Numbered from the stretch's first letter, positions 1 to 11,998 are shown. The stretch is 64,000 nucleotides of DNA from Immersiella caudata (GCA_030512335.1 JAULSU010000004.1:2604001-2668000); one strand, 5' to 3'. The notes: generated by a model not told the origin, from the letters alone. Numbers and translations are program-made.

Positions 1-980
1 TCCTGGACCCTTCGAGCGTTTCTGGATCTCCGATTCCCGCGGCCGCTTGACAGTCTTTGTGTTGCCGCTTTCATGTAAAGCCCATCTGAGCCACCTCCAA
101 TATGGTATTGGCGTTTGGTTTGTGCGAATCGTTCGTTAACGGGACGCAGCAGGATGGCACGCAGCTCCTCCTTTTGCTGAAGTCCTCGAAGTCCAGGACG
201 TAGGGGATTCGACTTGTGCGCCCGTCATTATGCGCGAAAACCCCCTCCAGGTCGTTCTTGCATCCAGCAAATATGACCACCCATCTAGTAGGCTGATGGC
301 TAATTTCAGATAGAACCAAGTTAAACGCGTCTGTCCCATACGAACTCTTAAAAAGTTGGTATGCTCCATCCACAAACAGAACGCCTCCGTCTACTACTTG
401 TCCCAGACCACGGTCACACATGCTCTGAGATTCGAACAACCCCACCGCCCATTGAGAAGGCTCAGATGCTAGCTTCGCGCTTGACTCCTCGATGAACGTG
501 CTAGACTGCACAACTCCAAGCGCGTGTAGGAACTTGGCATAGAGCCTAGCCACTGTTGTCTTTCCGGTACCCGGATTTCCTTGGAAAACAGCGTGGAAGC
601 GCCCGTAGCCGGGACTCAGTCCAAGGATCTTGTTGCTGTCGACGTGTTGCTTTAATGATCGGAAAACTTTCTTGACCTCCTCCAAACCAACCATAGCGTC
701 GAGCTCTGGCAACAAAGTTGTTAACCTCTTCATCAGAGTCCTTGTCCTCGGAGCCTTCGTCTCCGCTGCTCTTGTCTCCGTCATCCTCGTCTTCATTGCT
801 TCCATCACTGGTATCCTTGTCCCCTGCCGCTTCTTCTCCGGTCTCCTGTTCTGTCCTTTTGCACTGGACCTCTGGAACTGGTGATCCGAAGCGGCTCCTT
901 TTAGCAGACAGTGGGGGCGACGGCAGATCGGCGGGAGCATCCATGTGCGCCTGATCGTTGCCGCCTGAGGGTGAGACCAT
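1..980 (-). pseudogene. CbxX/CfxQ-type AAA ATPase, decayed and cut by left edge
   Basis: The gene reads leftward from an ATG at 980 and continues past position 1. The first part is an acidic, low-complexity region rich in Asp, Glu and Ser. It is followed in a different frame by a recognisable AAA module: entry motif LDAMVGLEEVKK, Walker A GNPGTGKTT, and Walker B as LFVDGAYQL where the family has LFVDEAYQL, so the catalytic glutamate is Gly. A second frame change near 165-175 leads to EELRAILLRPVNERFAQTK and GGSDGLYMKAATQRL, the family's C-terminal segment, with the usual GFGNAR altered. Two frame breaks, near 700-735 and 165-175, plus the lost glutamate point to a pseudogene. Sequencing errors could explain the shifts but not the Walker B change. 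Related fungal proteins often carry several such AAA modules, so this may be one end of a longer relic. The family assignment is firm; the pseudogene status is inferred. Confidence 0.68.
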
Positions 981-2321
981 TATCAGGGACAGAGGCTATT
1001 GCCTCCTTGAATGGACGGTGAGGAAAGACGGTGGGATAGACTCTAGGGAGTCAGGGCAGTGGAATTTGGGAGTTGAGAAGACGAAACGTTTGATACTTGC
1101 TTCGAAGAGGTTTGGGTTTCGTGCAAGCATGAGGTCAATATCTCAGTTAGGCATCTTTGGCATACGCAATGAAGGAAGGCACGAAGGGCAGGCACCTCCG
1201 GGGCGAGCCAGTGCGCAGATTCCAAATTTGTTTTCTTTGACTTTTCAAAACACCGCCCTGAAGGGGACTCTGAAGCGTTAGGTGCAGGTAAAAAAGCGTG
1301 GCGGGAGCTTACAGCCACCTTCTGCATGATGTTACAGCCTGAGGGATTCCCTCAGCAAGTTGCAGTCTTTGCGTACTGACCACATCAGGGGACCCGACAA
1401 ACGAGCTTGACAAAACACTCGTATCCCTTAGTTTGACCAGAGTGTTTGTTCATCTTTCAGCAAGAAGAAAGAGGCACTAATTTTTGCGACGAAGCTGTGC
1501 AACTAGTTTCAGTTCACCGAGAAAAAGAGCACGGCAACTTACCCCGTTCCCGAAATGATGGTTACAGCAAAGGCATCACGGTCTCTGCGCAATTTACACC
1601 CAGCCCCAGACCTTGCGTGGGCGGCACTGGTTTGCCCGACCTCTTCATGATCCCGCCTGTCCAGCTGCCCAAGTGACTGACCTTACCTGCGTCCTTGACG
1701 ACTCGTTGCCCGCTTGGTGCCAAAAATGGCAACTTTGAGTGTGTTCGGTTGATCCAGAAGTGCTCAGCGTTAAGCGGATAAAATAAACGCCCATGCTAGT
1801 GAAATCCTATGAGACACCTCTTTGTACGGCTGGTGAGTGCTCCACAGGCCAGATGTTGGTTGTGTTCATGGATTTGCCTGTGGCCTGCAATTGAATGCAA
1901 GGTGTCCTGGGTTCGTTGTGTTGGGGGTCCAGGGTAACCAGAGGTTGAGGGTGCCCAACCAGGGTTGGGATTGGCGATTGCTTGCGGGAATGGTGGGGTC
2001 AACAAAGCTTGACAAAATTCTACCCATTTTTTGGCTCACCAACTCAGTTCATCTGAAACTCAACATTCACGATTAAGGTTGATAGAAAGAAGGAACTGCC
2101 GATAGTCACAGGGGGCATGTACTCTTAGCCCAAAGTTTAGCTCCGGAGAAGGCAAATGACTCCCATCCTTTCAGACGAGAACTGAAAAGCCCAGTCGAAT
2201 CCGTGAGCAAGATCCACCCATGTTCAATATTCATCCATCCCCTAACAAACCACAGATTCACACCTCCTCCCTCTTACATCCAAGATCCATTTCAACGATC
2301 AAGCAAACACCTACCACCAAA
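981..2321. other. Intergenic spacer
   Basis: This is a divergent spacer between the AAA relic (-) and the AFG2-like gene (+). The open frames here show no family motif. The last ~100 bases before 2322 are rich in C and T, typical of a fungal 5' leader. An upstream in-frame ATG at 2220 lies in that leader. I see no other element. Confidence 0.5.
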
Positions 2322-4667
2322 ATGAAAGAGCCTAGATTTTTAGAATTCCGCATCCGAAAATTCCATGTCAACACCGACACGGAAAAACGCCTGCAGAAGA
2401 AACAGCCCTCGCGCATCTACGTCAACGAGGAAGCTCTCATCGAATTAACCGGTTCCAAAGATGGCGGAAAGCCTGTTTTCGTGCAGAGGATATCGCCCGC
2501 TCTTGATGGCAGCGAAAATCCAAAGCGTGAGGCTACGCTGTGGAAGGCCCCCGAGAAGCTGGATAAGGCCGTGACGCAGATGTACGATGCGTTCCGGGAT
2601 GCGTGTGGGTATAAGCTGGGCGAGCAGGTGAAGATTTCGCTGGCGGGGGGCTCGTTGGAGGAGGCGAAGGAGGTGGTGATGGAGGTTTTGGCGGAGGGGG
2701 AGAAGAAGGACGAGCTGCTGGAGGAGGATGTACCGGTCTGGGAGGGCTTTTTGGCGGGGAGGTTGAGTTTGGTGGAGCATGTGCATGCGGGTTTGGTGTT
2801 CAAGGGGTTGTTTGTGAGAGGGCCGGAGAGGACGTGGGTGGTGGGGGAGGTGAATGGGAGCAAGAATGGGAATGCTAGGTATCTGGATCGGAAGACGAGG
2901 GTTAGGATACGCAGGGGGAGCGAGGATGGTGGCGAGGGAGGGGGGCAAAAGGAGAGGGGGAGGTTGGTGGTTGAGGGTGTGAAGGGTATGGATGCCCAGG
3001 TGAAGGAGTTGAATAGGTTATTGAGGAGTATTGGGAAGGAGAGTTACAGGGGGATTCCGAACCCCAATGTGGTTCTTCATGGCGGGAGTGGCACAGGGAA
3101 GACAATGCTGTTGGACAAAATTGCGAAGTCAGGCTGGGGGACGGTGTTTCGGATACAGCCCAAGGACAAGCTGTCCGAGATCCAGGAGGCTTTCCAGCGA
3201 GCGAGGCTTCAGCAGCCGAGTGTCGTGTTGATCGATCAGTTTGAGAGGCTCATCGATAAGGAGCGCAACAACCGCGGCGCTGTCATCTCGACCCTCTGCG
3301 AAGCGTTGGACGACCTGGCGCTCGTGGCGCAAACTAAAGGGGTGGCGCCTAAAGTGGCCGTCATCGCGGCTTGCTCGGACTACACGGTAGACATCCCTAA
3401 CGATCTGAAAGAACCGAACCGATTCAGCTACGATATCTACCTCCCGCTCCCCGACCCCGAAAGCCGAAAAAACATTCTCGTCTCTCTCGATCTGGCCGTG
3501 GACCCTGCGAAGGAGTCGAACATTCTCAACTACCTGAGCGAGCGCACCCACGCTTACAATGGGAAAGACCTCGTTCGCCTCGTCGAATACGCCCGCCGTC
3601 TCCGTTACGACCGAGAAGAGCAAACCTCACTCCCCACAGAAAAACTTGACATCGTCGCCGAGCTCAATGCTTTTACGCTTGATACCCCCTCGGCGCCACC
3701 CGAGCCAATCTACACCACCCGCTCCGACTACGAAGCCGCCTTCAAAATCATCCGCCCCTCCGCCATGCACGACATCAACCTCCGCCCTCCACCCCTCCGC
3801 TGGTCCGACATAGGCGGACAAGACGCCGTTAAGACCTCGCTCCGCCGCGCCGTCCGCATCTCCAACGAATCCCCCGCCATCCTCGCCCGCTACTTCGACC
3901 GCCCACCCAAGGGCTTCCTCCTGTACGGACCCCCTGGCTGCTCCAAAACCATGGCCGCTCAAGCCATGGCCACCGAATCCGGTCTCAATTTCCTCGCTGT
4001 GAAAGGCGCCGAGCTCCTCAACATGTACGTCGGCGAGTCCGAACGCGCAGTTAGAGCCCTCTTCCAGCGCGCAAGGGAGGTTGCACCATCGATCATCTTC
4101 TTCGACGAGATCGACAGCATCGGCGGCCAGCGCCACGGCTTCGGGAATTCCAGCGGGGCAGGCAAGGGGGGTGCCACCAGCGGCGTGAACGTTCTCACGA
4201 CGTTGCTGAACGAGATGGATGGATTTGAGGCTCTGCAAGGGGTGGTGGTACTGGCCGCTACGAATCGGCCGCAGGCATTAGACCCTGCATTGTTGCGTCC
4301 AGGGCGTTTCGACGATCTGATATACGTCTCTCCGCCAGATGAAGACGCCCGGAAGGCCATCTTCAAAGGCGTATCGGAGAAGCGGCTGATGCATGAAGAC
4401 GTTGATATCGAGGCCTTGGCGAGAGAAACGGAGGGGTATTCGGGTGCCGAGATCAAGGGTATTTGTGCGGTTGCAGGCGTTGCGGCGTATGATAGATGGA
4501 TCAAATCAGATGGCGAAGGCCTTGGTGATAATCCTGAAGGCCTTGGTACCACAATCGGTATCACTATGGAGGACATGCGGAAGGCCATTGCGAGCCAGAA
4601 GCGACAGATTACGCCAGACATGATTAGGGGTTTCGAGGATTGGGAGAGGCAGTTTAGGAGGCATTAG
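2322..4667 (+). CDS. AFG2/Drg1-like tandem AAA ATPase
   Basis: This is a single-exon gene of 781 codons. Yeast Afg2/Drg1, which releases shuttling factors from cytoplasmic pre-60S ribosomes, has about 780 residues. The start at 2322 sits in a good context (CACCAAAATG) and gives family length; an in-frame ATG at 2220 would add 34 residues of leader-like sequence. The second AAA domain is intact: Walker A GPPGCSKT, the signature spelling of the AFG2 subfamily, then NFLAVKGAELL, YVGESERAVR, Walker B IIFFDEIDS, sensor AATNRP and arginine finger region DPALLRPGRFD. The first AAA domain keeps a Walker A (GGSGTGKT), but its Walker B reads VLIDQFE, with Gln in place of the catalytic Glu, and it lacks the pore-loop and arginine-finger pattern. 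D1 therefore probably binds but does not hydrolyse ATP. The family is clear; whether this is the true DRG1 orthologue or a filamentous-fungal paralogue is open. Confidence 0.85.
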   Translation: MKEPRFLEFRIRKFHVNTDTEKRLQKKQPSRIYVNEEALIELTGSKDGGKPVFVQRISPALDGSENPKREATLWKAPEKLDKAVTQMYDAFRDACGYKLGEQVKISLAGGSLEEAKEVVMEVLAEGEKKDELLEEDVPVWEGFLAGRLSLVEHVHAGLVFKGLFVRGPERTWVVGEVNGSKNGNARYLDRKTRVRIRRGSEDGGEGGGQKERGRLVVEGVKGMDAQVKELNRLLRSIGKESYRGIPNPNVVLHGGSGTGKTMLLDKIAKSGWGTVFRIQPKDKLSEIQEAFQRARLQQPSVVLIDQFERLIDKERNNRGAVISTLCEALDDLALVAQTKGVAPKVAVIAACSDYTVDIPNDLKEPNRFSYDIYLPLPDPESRKNILVSLDLAVDPAKESNILNYLSERTHAYNGKDLVRLVEYARRLRYDREEQTSLPTEKLDIVAELNAFTLDTPSAPPEPIYTTRSDYEAAFKIIRPSAMHDINLRPPPLRWSDIGGQDAVKTSLRRAVRISNESPAILARYFDRPPKGFLLYGPPGCSKTMAAQAMATESGLNFLAVKGAELLNMYVGESERAVRALFQRAREVAPSIIFFDEIDSIGGQRHGFGNSSGAGKGGATSGVNVLTTLLNEMDGFEALQGVVVLAATNRPQALDPALLRPGRFDDLIYVSPPDEDARKAIFKGVSEKRLMHEDVDIEALARETEGYSGAEIKGICAVAGVAAYDRWIKSDGEGLGDNPEGLGTTIGITMEDMRKAIASQKRQITPDMIRGFEDWERQFRRH

Positions 4668-5575
4668 GAGGCATCAGAGTCATTGATAAAGGCCTAGTTG
4701 AAATAAACAGAGACCTTGATTGCAAGCTAGCATGCCTTGTTGGTAATGCGAAAGCCGTGAAGTGATCTGTTCGAGGCCATATTATGCTATGTGGTCGTCC
4801 AATTCGCTAAAACAACACCTCCCGCTGCATCACTACAAACTTTCCCGGTTGCGAGCATATACTCGGGGATATACTGTATCACATCTATCATCTAAAGCCA
4901 TAGATTGTTTCAACTCTCCCCGGAATCCCGCCGCCGCATCCCTGCCCCCTTTTCAAAACATCGCTCTACAACCACCCACCCACTCCTTCGCTCCGAATCA
5001 CTGTACTAGACAAGGATATCAATGGAATAAAGGTTCAGCTCTTCAAATCTTCGCGTTCTTTGCATGATTGTTATACACGGATAGACAAGGTCAGGTGTCC
5101 AATACTCCGTACATCGCAGGGCCCTCCCGGCCGTGCGGATCTTCCTATGCCAGTCCACCCCCCCATCTGATCCAGCTCTCATCATCATGCCGCCATCCCA
5201 ACTGAGGGAGGTCAGCACCTCCCTCCACGCCCCTTAAGCCAACAAGGCTTCGTGGCAAGGCCCTTCCTTTCTTACGTTGTCGGGTTCTCCCTCAGCACAA
5301 GAGCAACAGCCCAGAGACCAAACCAGCGCGCCCGAGGCGCGAACTCGTCGAATGCTGACGACGCCCCAAAACGCAAGTACGACCGGCCTCTTCCCAGAAG
5401 CAAAATATACCGGGCTGCGCCGCCCATTCCAAAACGAAGCCGATCAGCAGTTACTCCTAGACAGCTCAGAAACGCCTCCCTACTCTTCGTCATCGGCCCT
5501 CTAAAGTCCACAGGGACACCATGAATGTGTTGCTTGCCATGCTCCAAGAGAAAACAAACCCCTAGCCCAACACGC
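4668..5575. other. Intergenic spacer between converging genes
   Basis: This spacer lies between the 3' ends of the AFG2-like gene (+) and PSY2 (-). It should contain both 3' UTRs. The open frames at about 5250-5600 on both strands have no recognisable motif and mirror each other, so I treat them as chance. Confidence 0.5.
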
Positions 5576-8502
5576 CTATTTTCCCTCTTCCTCAGCACCG
5601 GCCTTCACCGCTGCGTTCTTGATCGAGGAAGAGATGGTGATGGCGATCTTCTTTGGCCCATGTCCGTTAGGACTCGCATCGCGACCGCCGCCAAAGTTCT
5701 TTTTCTTGCGCAGAGCTGTTGCCGAGCTAATGCTGGAATTACTGCTGGCGGCGTTGCTGTTTCGGCGCTTATGATGCACCAACTTGTCCAGCGCATCGTC
5801 CTCGTCTTCCTCCCGGCGCCGTTTCTCCGAAACTCGTTCAGGTGGGGTGCTAGTACCGGAAGTCGAACCGGGCGTTGTTGGCTCCTTGTTTTCCTTGGAA
5901 GCCTCGTCTGCGGGGGGTGCATTTGCGCTGGTCATGACCGCATCGGGATTCTCTTCGAGGTCTTCGTCCGAGGTGTATTCAACGAGCGGTTTCCCCGAAC
6001 TACTGCTCGGCGTGGCAGGGTGGTCTGGTGTCTCCCGCACGACGTTCTCCTCGTCGTCTGACGTGTTCCAATACTCCTCCTCAGTTGGATCCACGGCGAG
6101 ATGCTCCATCATGCCCCTGGCACCAGGGTTTGTCGGTCGTCTGCTGGCCAGCTCGTCCTCGGACTCGAGGAAGTAGGGGTCGGCCGTAGTGGTATAGCCC
6201 TGAGTGTGGTCGTATCGGGTAATAATTTCCCGAAATGTATCTATGTACGCTAACGCCATTATCTTCTCGCGATAGTTCTCTACCAAGTGTTTGATTAAAT
6301 CCTTGATATTCTCCTTGCTGATGAGCACAAATAGGTCAAGGCAAGCAGAGCAAAGAAGATTGTCACGAGGCATTGTCCGCAGGAGTACGTCTAACACCGG
6401 CCCCAGAATCTGCTTCTCGGCTAGGTGCTTGATGTAGAAATCGTCTTGAAGTATCACAAGCTGCCGGAAGAATCGAATCGCAACTACACAGGGTGTTAGC
6501 TTTCTGTTCTCCTTAGTTTCACAACAGCCTATTACCTAGTTGGAGGTGCTTCTCCTTGCACGACAGCAGCTGGATGAATCGCTGGGCAAGGTTATTCTGC
6601 ATGACAAAGTATTTGCTCCTCTGTCCATGCACCCGAATGTAAAAACAAAGAATGTCGTTGAGATAGCTGAAAACGCCATCGTTGAGAACAGTGAACCTCA
6701 TCTCGACCCGTGTTTCAAGATCCAGAAGAGGCCTGAAGAGCCTGACTGCTGAGTGTTCGTAGAAGTGGTTCAGGAACACTTCCTGCTGCGGTTCAATCGC
6801 TTGTTGGGCCCGGCCCCTGGCTTGACCAACGATGAACTCCCCCCTTGCTTCGGGTGGCCCCCCTGGCGGAGTCGGGTCAAGAAGAATCTTGAGCGAGTCG
6901 GACACTTGGGAGCGGATGCCTAGATCCGTCTCAACCAAAAGGAGGTCAATGAGTGTGTCCGTCAGGGGTGACTCTCTTTGCTGGATTTGCCGGTATATGG
7001 CATGCCGGATCATTTGTGGGTCATGATCGATCATCGAGATCAAGACGTCCGTAGCGCCAACTCTGACTGCCACATCATGATTCCGCAATCCGAAATTAAT
7101 GACTTGGTGAAGGCCATGGACAAGGAAGTTGTTGTACAAAGTCTGGCGCGCTGGTGGCTGAAGATTCTTCGCAATAGCGCAACATTGTTGGATGAACAGA
7201 ACGGCCTCCTTCTTTCGCAACTGCTCCTCGTTTGGGTCCACGAAGATCCCGAAAAGATCTGTCAAAAATCCAGCGTTCGACTGTAGGTGCTGAACGATGT
7301 CGACCTGGTTGAAGAAAATGAGCGAGTTGAGCACAGAGAAGGTCGGGTCGTCGAGAATGCGTGCCAGCACGACGTCCTTGAGATACTGGAGACGATATGT
7401 CTGGTGGATCTTGCGCCGGATCTGATCGTCTTGAATCCTCACAACCTCCTTATAGCGCCCTTGGCCGTTGAGCCATTGGCGGTGATTTGCTTTATGGCTG
7501 GGAAAGTCGGGGTCGTATTCCAGAGCGCCCACCACCCCCAGCACGCATTCGTCGGACACGGCATGTTCGATGATCCCAGTGTCGTTCAGGAGGAGGACAA
7601 TCTTCATGATGTTGCATAATTTGTGGAGGTCCGTCAAGCTCTCGAGATCCTCGGCCATTTCTACCAGCGGGATCAGTCGGTCAATGTAGCTGTCGCCCAT
7701 AATGGTCTTTGCCAGCGCGTCTCGGCCATTAGCCGAGGAACTCATAATTCGTATCTGCGTTTCTAATTCGCCTAGATGTGCAAGATCGGCAGGAGGTAGC
7801 TGAATTGTCGTTGCCATATCCATGGCCAAGTCGTCAGAGAGACCGTCATCTGTGAGGTCTGATTAGCACAACTTCCTGAGGACGAAGGCGAGGGCAGCTA
7901 GTACCGTGAGCGCCATTGACGCTCTGGAAAGTTTGCTGCACGCTGTCGATAAATTTCCTGGAGGCGACGCATTAGATATTGCAACTCGGCGCGTATCGGT
8001 GTCAGCACCAACCAAATCTGCTGGCAACATTCAGACTCCTGGAAGCTCAGGGCCATGTCGACGCCTTGATCCGTCCATACAATGAGGGTATCTGCGAAAG
8101 CGGCGTCAATAAGATTCGTGTCCAGCGCGGCGTCGCATGCGCAGTGCCGTCAACACACCTTGCTGCTTCTGAAATCCATCGTCCTTAACTATTTTGGTCT
8201 CCAGTAGCCATCTGCCAGGCGAATCTTCGGCTTCGACGGATACGCGCGGTTCCTGTCCGGGTTGTCCCTCTTCGATCTGAAAAGCAAGTCAGCAACCTCG
8301 TTCCGGCATATCGCCACCGTAAAACCCTGATGCGCCGAGGGCGGTGACGGTCGGCGCGTGCGCGGGAAGGGGATACACGACATACAGTCACAAACTCGGC
8401 GATACAGAAACCGGTGCCGCGATCAAACCAGTCACCGTTGCGGAGCTCGTAGACCTTGACGCGCTTCTTGTCGGTTGTCTGGTCAGGCTCGGGTTGTGCC
8501 AT
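5576..8502 (-). CDS. PSY2: PP4 phosphatase regulatory subunit 3 (PSY2/SMEK)
   Basis: The coding sequence is 862 codons in six exons: 8502-8386, 8276-8159, 8091-8013, 7957-7905, 7849-6536 and 6483-5576. The N-terminus carries the conserved PP4R3 sequence KRVKVYELRNGDWFDRGTG and continues with VWTDQGVDMALSFQE, together forming the PH/EVH1-like domain. The long fifth exon is the SMK-1 (DUF625) helical region, with DPTFSVLNSLIFFNQVDIV, LLSCKEKH and FFRQLVILQDDFYIKH. The C-terminal third is acidic and Ser-rich with basic KRR clusters, probably disordered. In yeast and animals this subunit targets the PP4 catalytic core to DNA-damage and other phosphoproteins in the nucleus. Introns 1, 2, 4 and 5 have ordinary splice sites; intron 3 appears to use the unusual donor GTTGGT at 8012, chosen because it alone keeps the frame into KFIDSVQQTF. 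Confidence 0.93.
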
Positions 8503-11500
8503 CGTCGAGGATGTCGGAGCCCCTCTGGGGCGGCGCGACCCTCACAAATGAGGAGGAGCGCTTCTGCTCGAGGGACAAGTGCTCCTGCTGAATGGCGAGC
8601 CGGGTGTCGGCCAAGCTGAGCACAGCAATAGCCGCCACCTCTATCGTGACGGTCGCGCGACCCTGTAGGCGAAGCGCGGTTTGTCGTGCGGGCGCGGCGA
8701 CGGCAGGAACTCGAAGACTCCCAAATTTTATCGGTTTGGCGATGGCGCCGCCGTGTTGTCCGCGGCGGCTGGGCGTGCGGAAGGCGTGACGTCGAAACTA
8801 TAAATTAATCCGATGTCTCAACCAGGCAGGGAGCCATTAGGTTTCGGAGTCACTGGGCCTGTGCCGCAATTTTGCGATCGGGTGACGGGCGAGTTCCGGC
8901 GACTAGACCGAAAATCAATCCAGGTGTCGAGTGCAGCGCGCAACGTAGAATTATTGCGCGCGTATTCCTAGCGCCGCACAACGAGGCTGATGGCGTCGCT
9001 GGACGATGGATTGGCGATGATCTGAAGTTTAGGCCGTCAACTCTGCAGGGCAAGGTTGCGATGGTGAAGAGGGTGGGCGGAGAGCGGCGTGATCGCTTGG
9101 CTTTGGGCCGACCCAAAGAGGACTAGCGCCTTTCAACGTACCCACTCTTTGGCCTCTGCGGTTGGGAAGCGCCAGCTGTTTTTGCTAAAATAAGCGCGTG
9201 CACGGGTTTTTACTGTTCTCGGGACTCGATTTCTCTCCTGGGGCTCGGTTCCAGGTTCCATCCCTCTTGGATTTGTTCTAGCGCGACGTTCATGCGACCG
9301 ACGAGTTTTTTCGTGAAGCCTTCTTCGACTGCCGTTCGCCAATGAATCGGCGCCATCCCCCACCGAGCTGTTTGTTGGGCTGGGAAGGCCGCCCGCGACC
9401 AAGAGTGGCATCCCGAAGCGGCACCCTCAATCCTAGCCCGGCACTTGGTTGTCGGTAAGCCCTGCCGTGCTCCGAAGCCATTTACCAAAAGTTTGATGCC
9501 TTTCAAAGGCACACACAACCCGGCAGCCCAGCTGCGTTTGCGCTCGTCCTGGCTACTACCCGTTCTATTAGTCATAGGGACGACGATGAGTTGGTACGAT
9601 ATCTACGTCAACTAAGCACCTTGGATGAATTCGCGGTAATGAATATCTGTCAAACTGGCATTTTAGCACCTGGGCATGGGTCTCAATGATGCCCGTTCGA
9701 TCTTCTACACCCAGCTTCTGGACCAGCTTCTGGACCAGCTTCTGGATCGAAACGCTACCCAAAATAGGGTCAACCCTACTGATCTATAGCCATCAATACA
9801 CTCGCCCACATCATTTGAGCCCTTCTCAGAAGCCGCGTCCTTCGGAAACTCGGCAGCTCGCTTTCGGCGGCCTGATCATTCATCAGTGGCCGAGTAGCCA
9901 AAAGCGAATGCTAGGGCGATAAGCTGAAGTGAGAGAATGCTTGAGACATAGGATACGAATGCGCAGGGCCGCAGCGAGGCTGAAATCAACACTACAGAAA
10001 GGAGCAACGCTAGTAGTTTGGCCATGCCAACGCTGCATGGATTGTTTGTTCCGGGCGCCTGGATTCATGCATCTCCTATTTCGTCTTTGGAGGCGCAACC
10101 AGGGGTGTGACCTCGACCAACCAGACTTGACACTGCCTGGGTTATCGGCAACCCTATTGAAAGTGCGAGTCAATGGGAGTGCTGGCAGGTTTTCCACGCG
10201 GCGTCAACGTGCCCGAGTGGTGTCTTCACTATTACTATTTCCCCAGTGCAGGAAGCCCGATTTCGTTCTGAAATGCCACTTACATGCAAGAATTGCTCGG
10301 TCTACTGTCCTCAACAACCGTGTTGAGGTGTCTGGTTCCGTGGGGTAGCTGAAGCATGCGGGGCGTTGACGGTGATCAGCCGAACTCATAGGCTGCGCTC
10401 CGCCGTTCCAGTCACATTCGAAGAAACCGACAATCAAGAGTGCTAAGATAAGTCCTGTCTCTATCTACACCAGCGCGGGAGACCGCAGCCAGCAATATCC
10501 ATTGGTCTGGAAACATTGTGACATTCTCGTGGACGTCGTGTTTGTCTCTGAGCCCCTGCCAGTGGCTGGCGGGAGCGGAAGGAACCCTGGACCCGATAAA
10601 TCAGATCGGAAAACGCCACCAAGCAAGAGTTCCCTATCGATCCACTTTTTCTACATGGATACTATTGACACCAAAACTTTCATCCCGTTTGTCACTACTG
10701 GTTTGAACTTGCCGTTTCATCTCGCCATCGCCCAGAACTGTTTGCCACTGTATCTGGCGTCGTAAAATGCCAAGTTGCGCAGCTTGCCTCGCGACAGCTC
10801 GTCGGTCGTCTTGGAATCGGCCCAACACTCTGCTCGCCAATAGGCACGCATGTAATCCAGATCCAGCGCCGCACGTCGCCTGTCAACGGTGATGCCTGCA
10901 TCCCACGCGCCAAGAACAGCTGGCTCTCATTCCCGAGCTAGAAGTCGCCCAAGACTTTCGACTTCGGTGGAAAACATGGCGTTTCTCTTTTTATTTCCCT
11001 ATGTTCTCGCTCTTCTCCGAAGGTGGAGATGAAGACTACTTGTTCTGGCTTTGGTTTTCCGTCGCCGTCACTTCCAAGGGTCCAGGGACCAGCCAAGGGA
11101 CCTCTCGCAAGGAAAAGGGGAGCTGATGGTGAGACAAGGGCCCCAGTCGGTTACCTCCTAATCATCTTTCCAATACTCTACGCCACCGACCTTGTGCAAC
11201 GACGGAAACTGGCGGTGCTTCTTGCCCACTGTTCCCCGTCTCGTGTCCGCGCTGTGAAGACCGAGGCGGTCGAGCCGCGAGTTGATGGTCATCAGCGGTG
11301 CAGCGAACCGAGGAGCTTGGGAAGCGGCGCGGCTCTTGGTTGGCTCGTTGGCTGGGCCGCTCTCCGTATCAGGGAGTTGAGCCAACGCCCGCTTGCGATG
11401 CAGGTTGATGTTACCACAGACCGGGATGGGACCACTCATGGTGAAAGCTCAGGGACCTGTTCCTCGGTGGCTCCCGTCTGGTTCATGGTTGTGTTCCCTC

Positions 11501-11998
11501 ATGGCGCCGCAGCGCACCTCCGGTCGCTGGGTGGAAATCTGCCCGCCAAATATTGGGTCATCGACCTGCCTCTTAAACCGAGCCTCCCAGTTATCACTCC
11601 ATCTGTGCCCTTTATTTATCTCTTGTTTCAACCTGTTGGTCGTGACTCTTCCTCGTTCCCTCCCCCTGAAAATCAACCTTCAATTTGGCTCCAACTTTTA
11701 CTTTCCCTTCTGCTAAGCCTTCTCAACGCTTCCTTGTCAAGTTGTCAGGCGGCCGAACCGGGTATAACCTGATTGCCTTCGCTCACAATTTTCCTTCATT
11801 CATGCACCTACAAACCGCCTAATATCAACCCGCATCTACTCCCTGTAATTCATCCCCGCCATTCCCGATTTCGACGAGATCTCGCGTCTAACCGCGGTTT
11901 GTTGTACTGCTCGAAGCTGTGTAGCTTTGCGGATCTGGACTGTCTCGCCTTACATCTCTATTTATTGGCCCCGGCACCCTCGCCGCCAACGGTGGAGC
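8503..11998. other. Long gene-poor spacer
   Basis: This is about 3.5 kb between the divergent starts of PSY2 (-) and a conserved unknown gene (+). The many short open frames are mutually overlapping and show no motif I recognise. The last ~350 bases before 11999 are rich in C and T and look like a promoter and leader. I found no tRNA B box with a foldable T arm, no terminal repeats and no transposase motif. The longest open frame here, about 11023-11772 (+), has the composition of random sequence. Confidence 0.45.
9711..9746 (+). repeat. 12-bp tandem repeat, three perfect copies
   Basis: The unit CCAGCTTCTGGA occurs three times without mismatch. Each unit is a near-palindrome around AGCTT. 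It lies in non-coding spacer and may be a simple minisatellite or a clustered binding site. Confidence 0.9.

Noticed and set aside
5252..5598. Small frames on both strands between the AFG2-like gene and PSY2
   Set aside because: They mirror each other, lack a recognisable motif and lie in the shared 3' flank.
11023..11772. 249-residue plus-strand frame
   Set aside because: It has no conserved motif, contains mixed compositions and lies in the promoter and leader of the gene at 11999.
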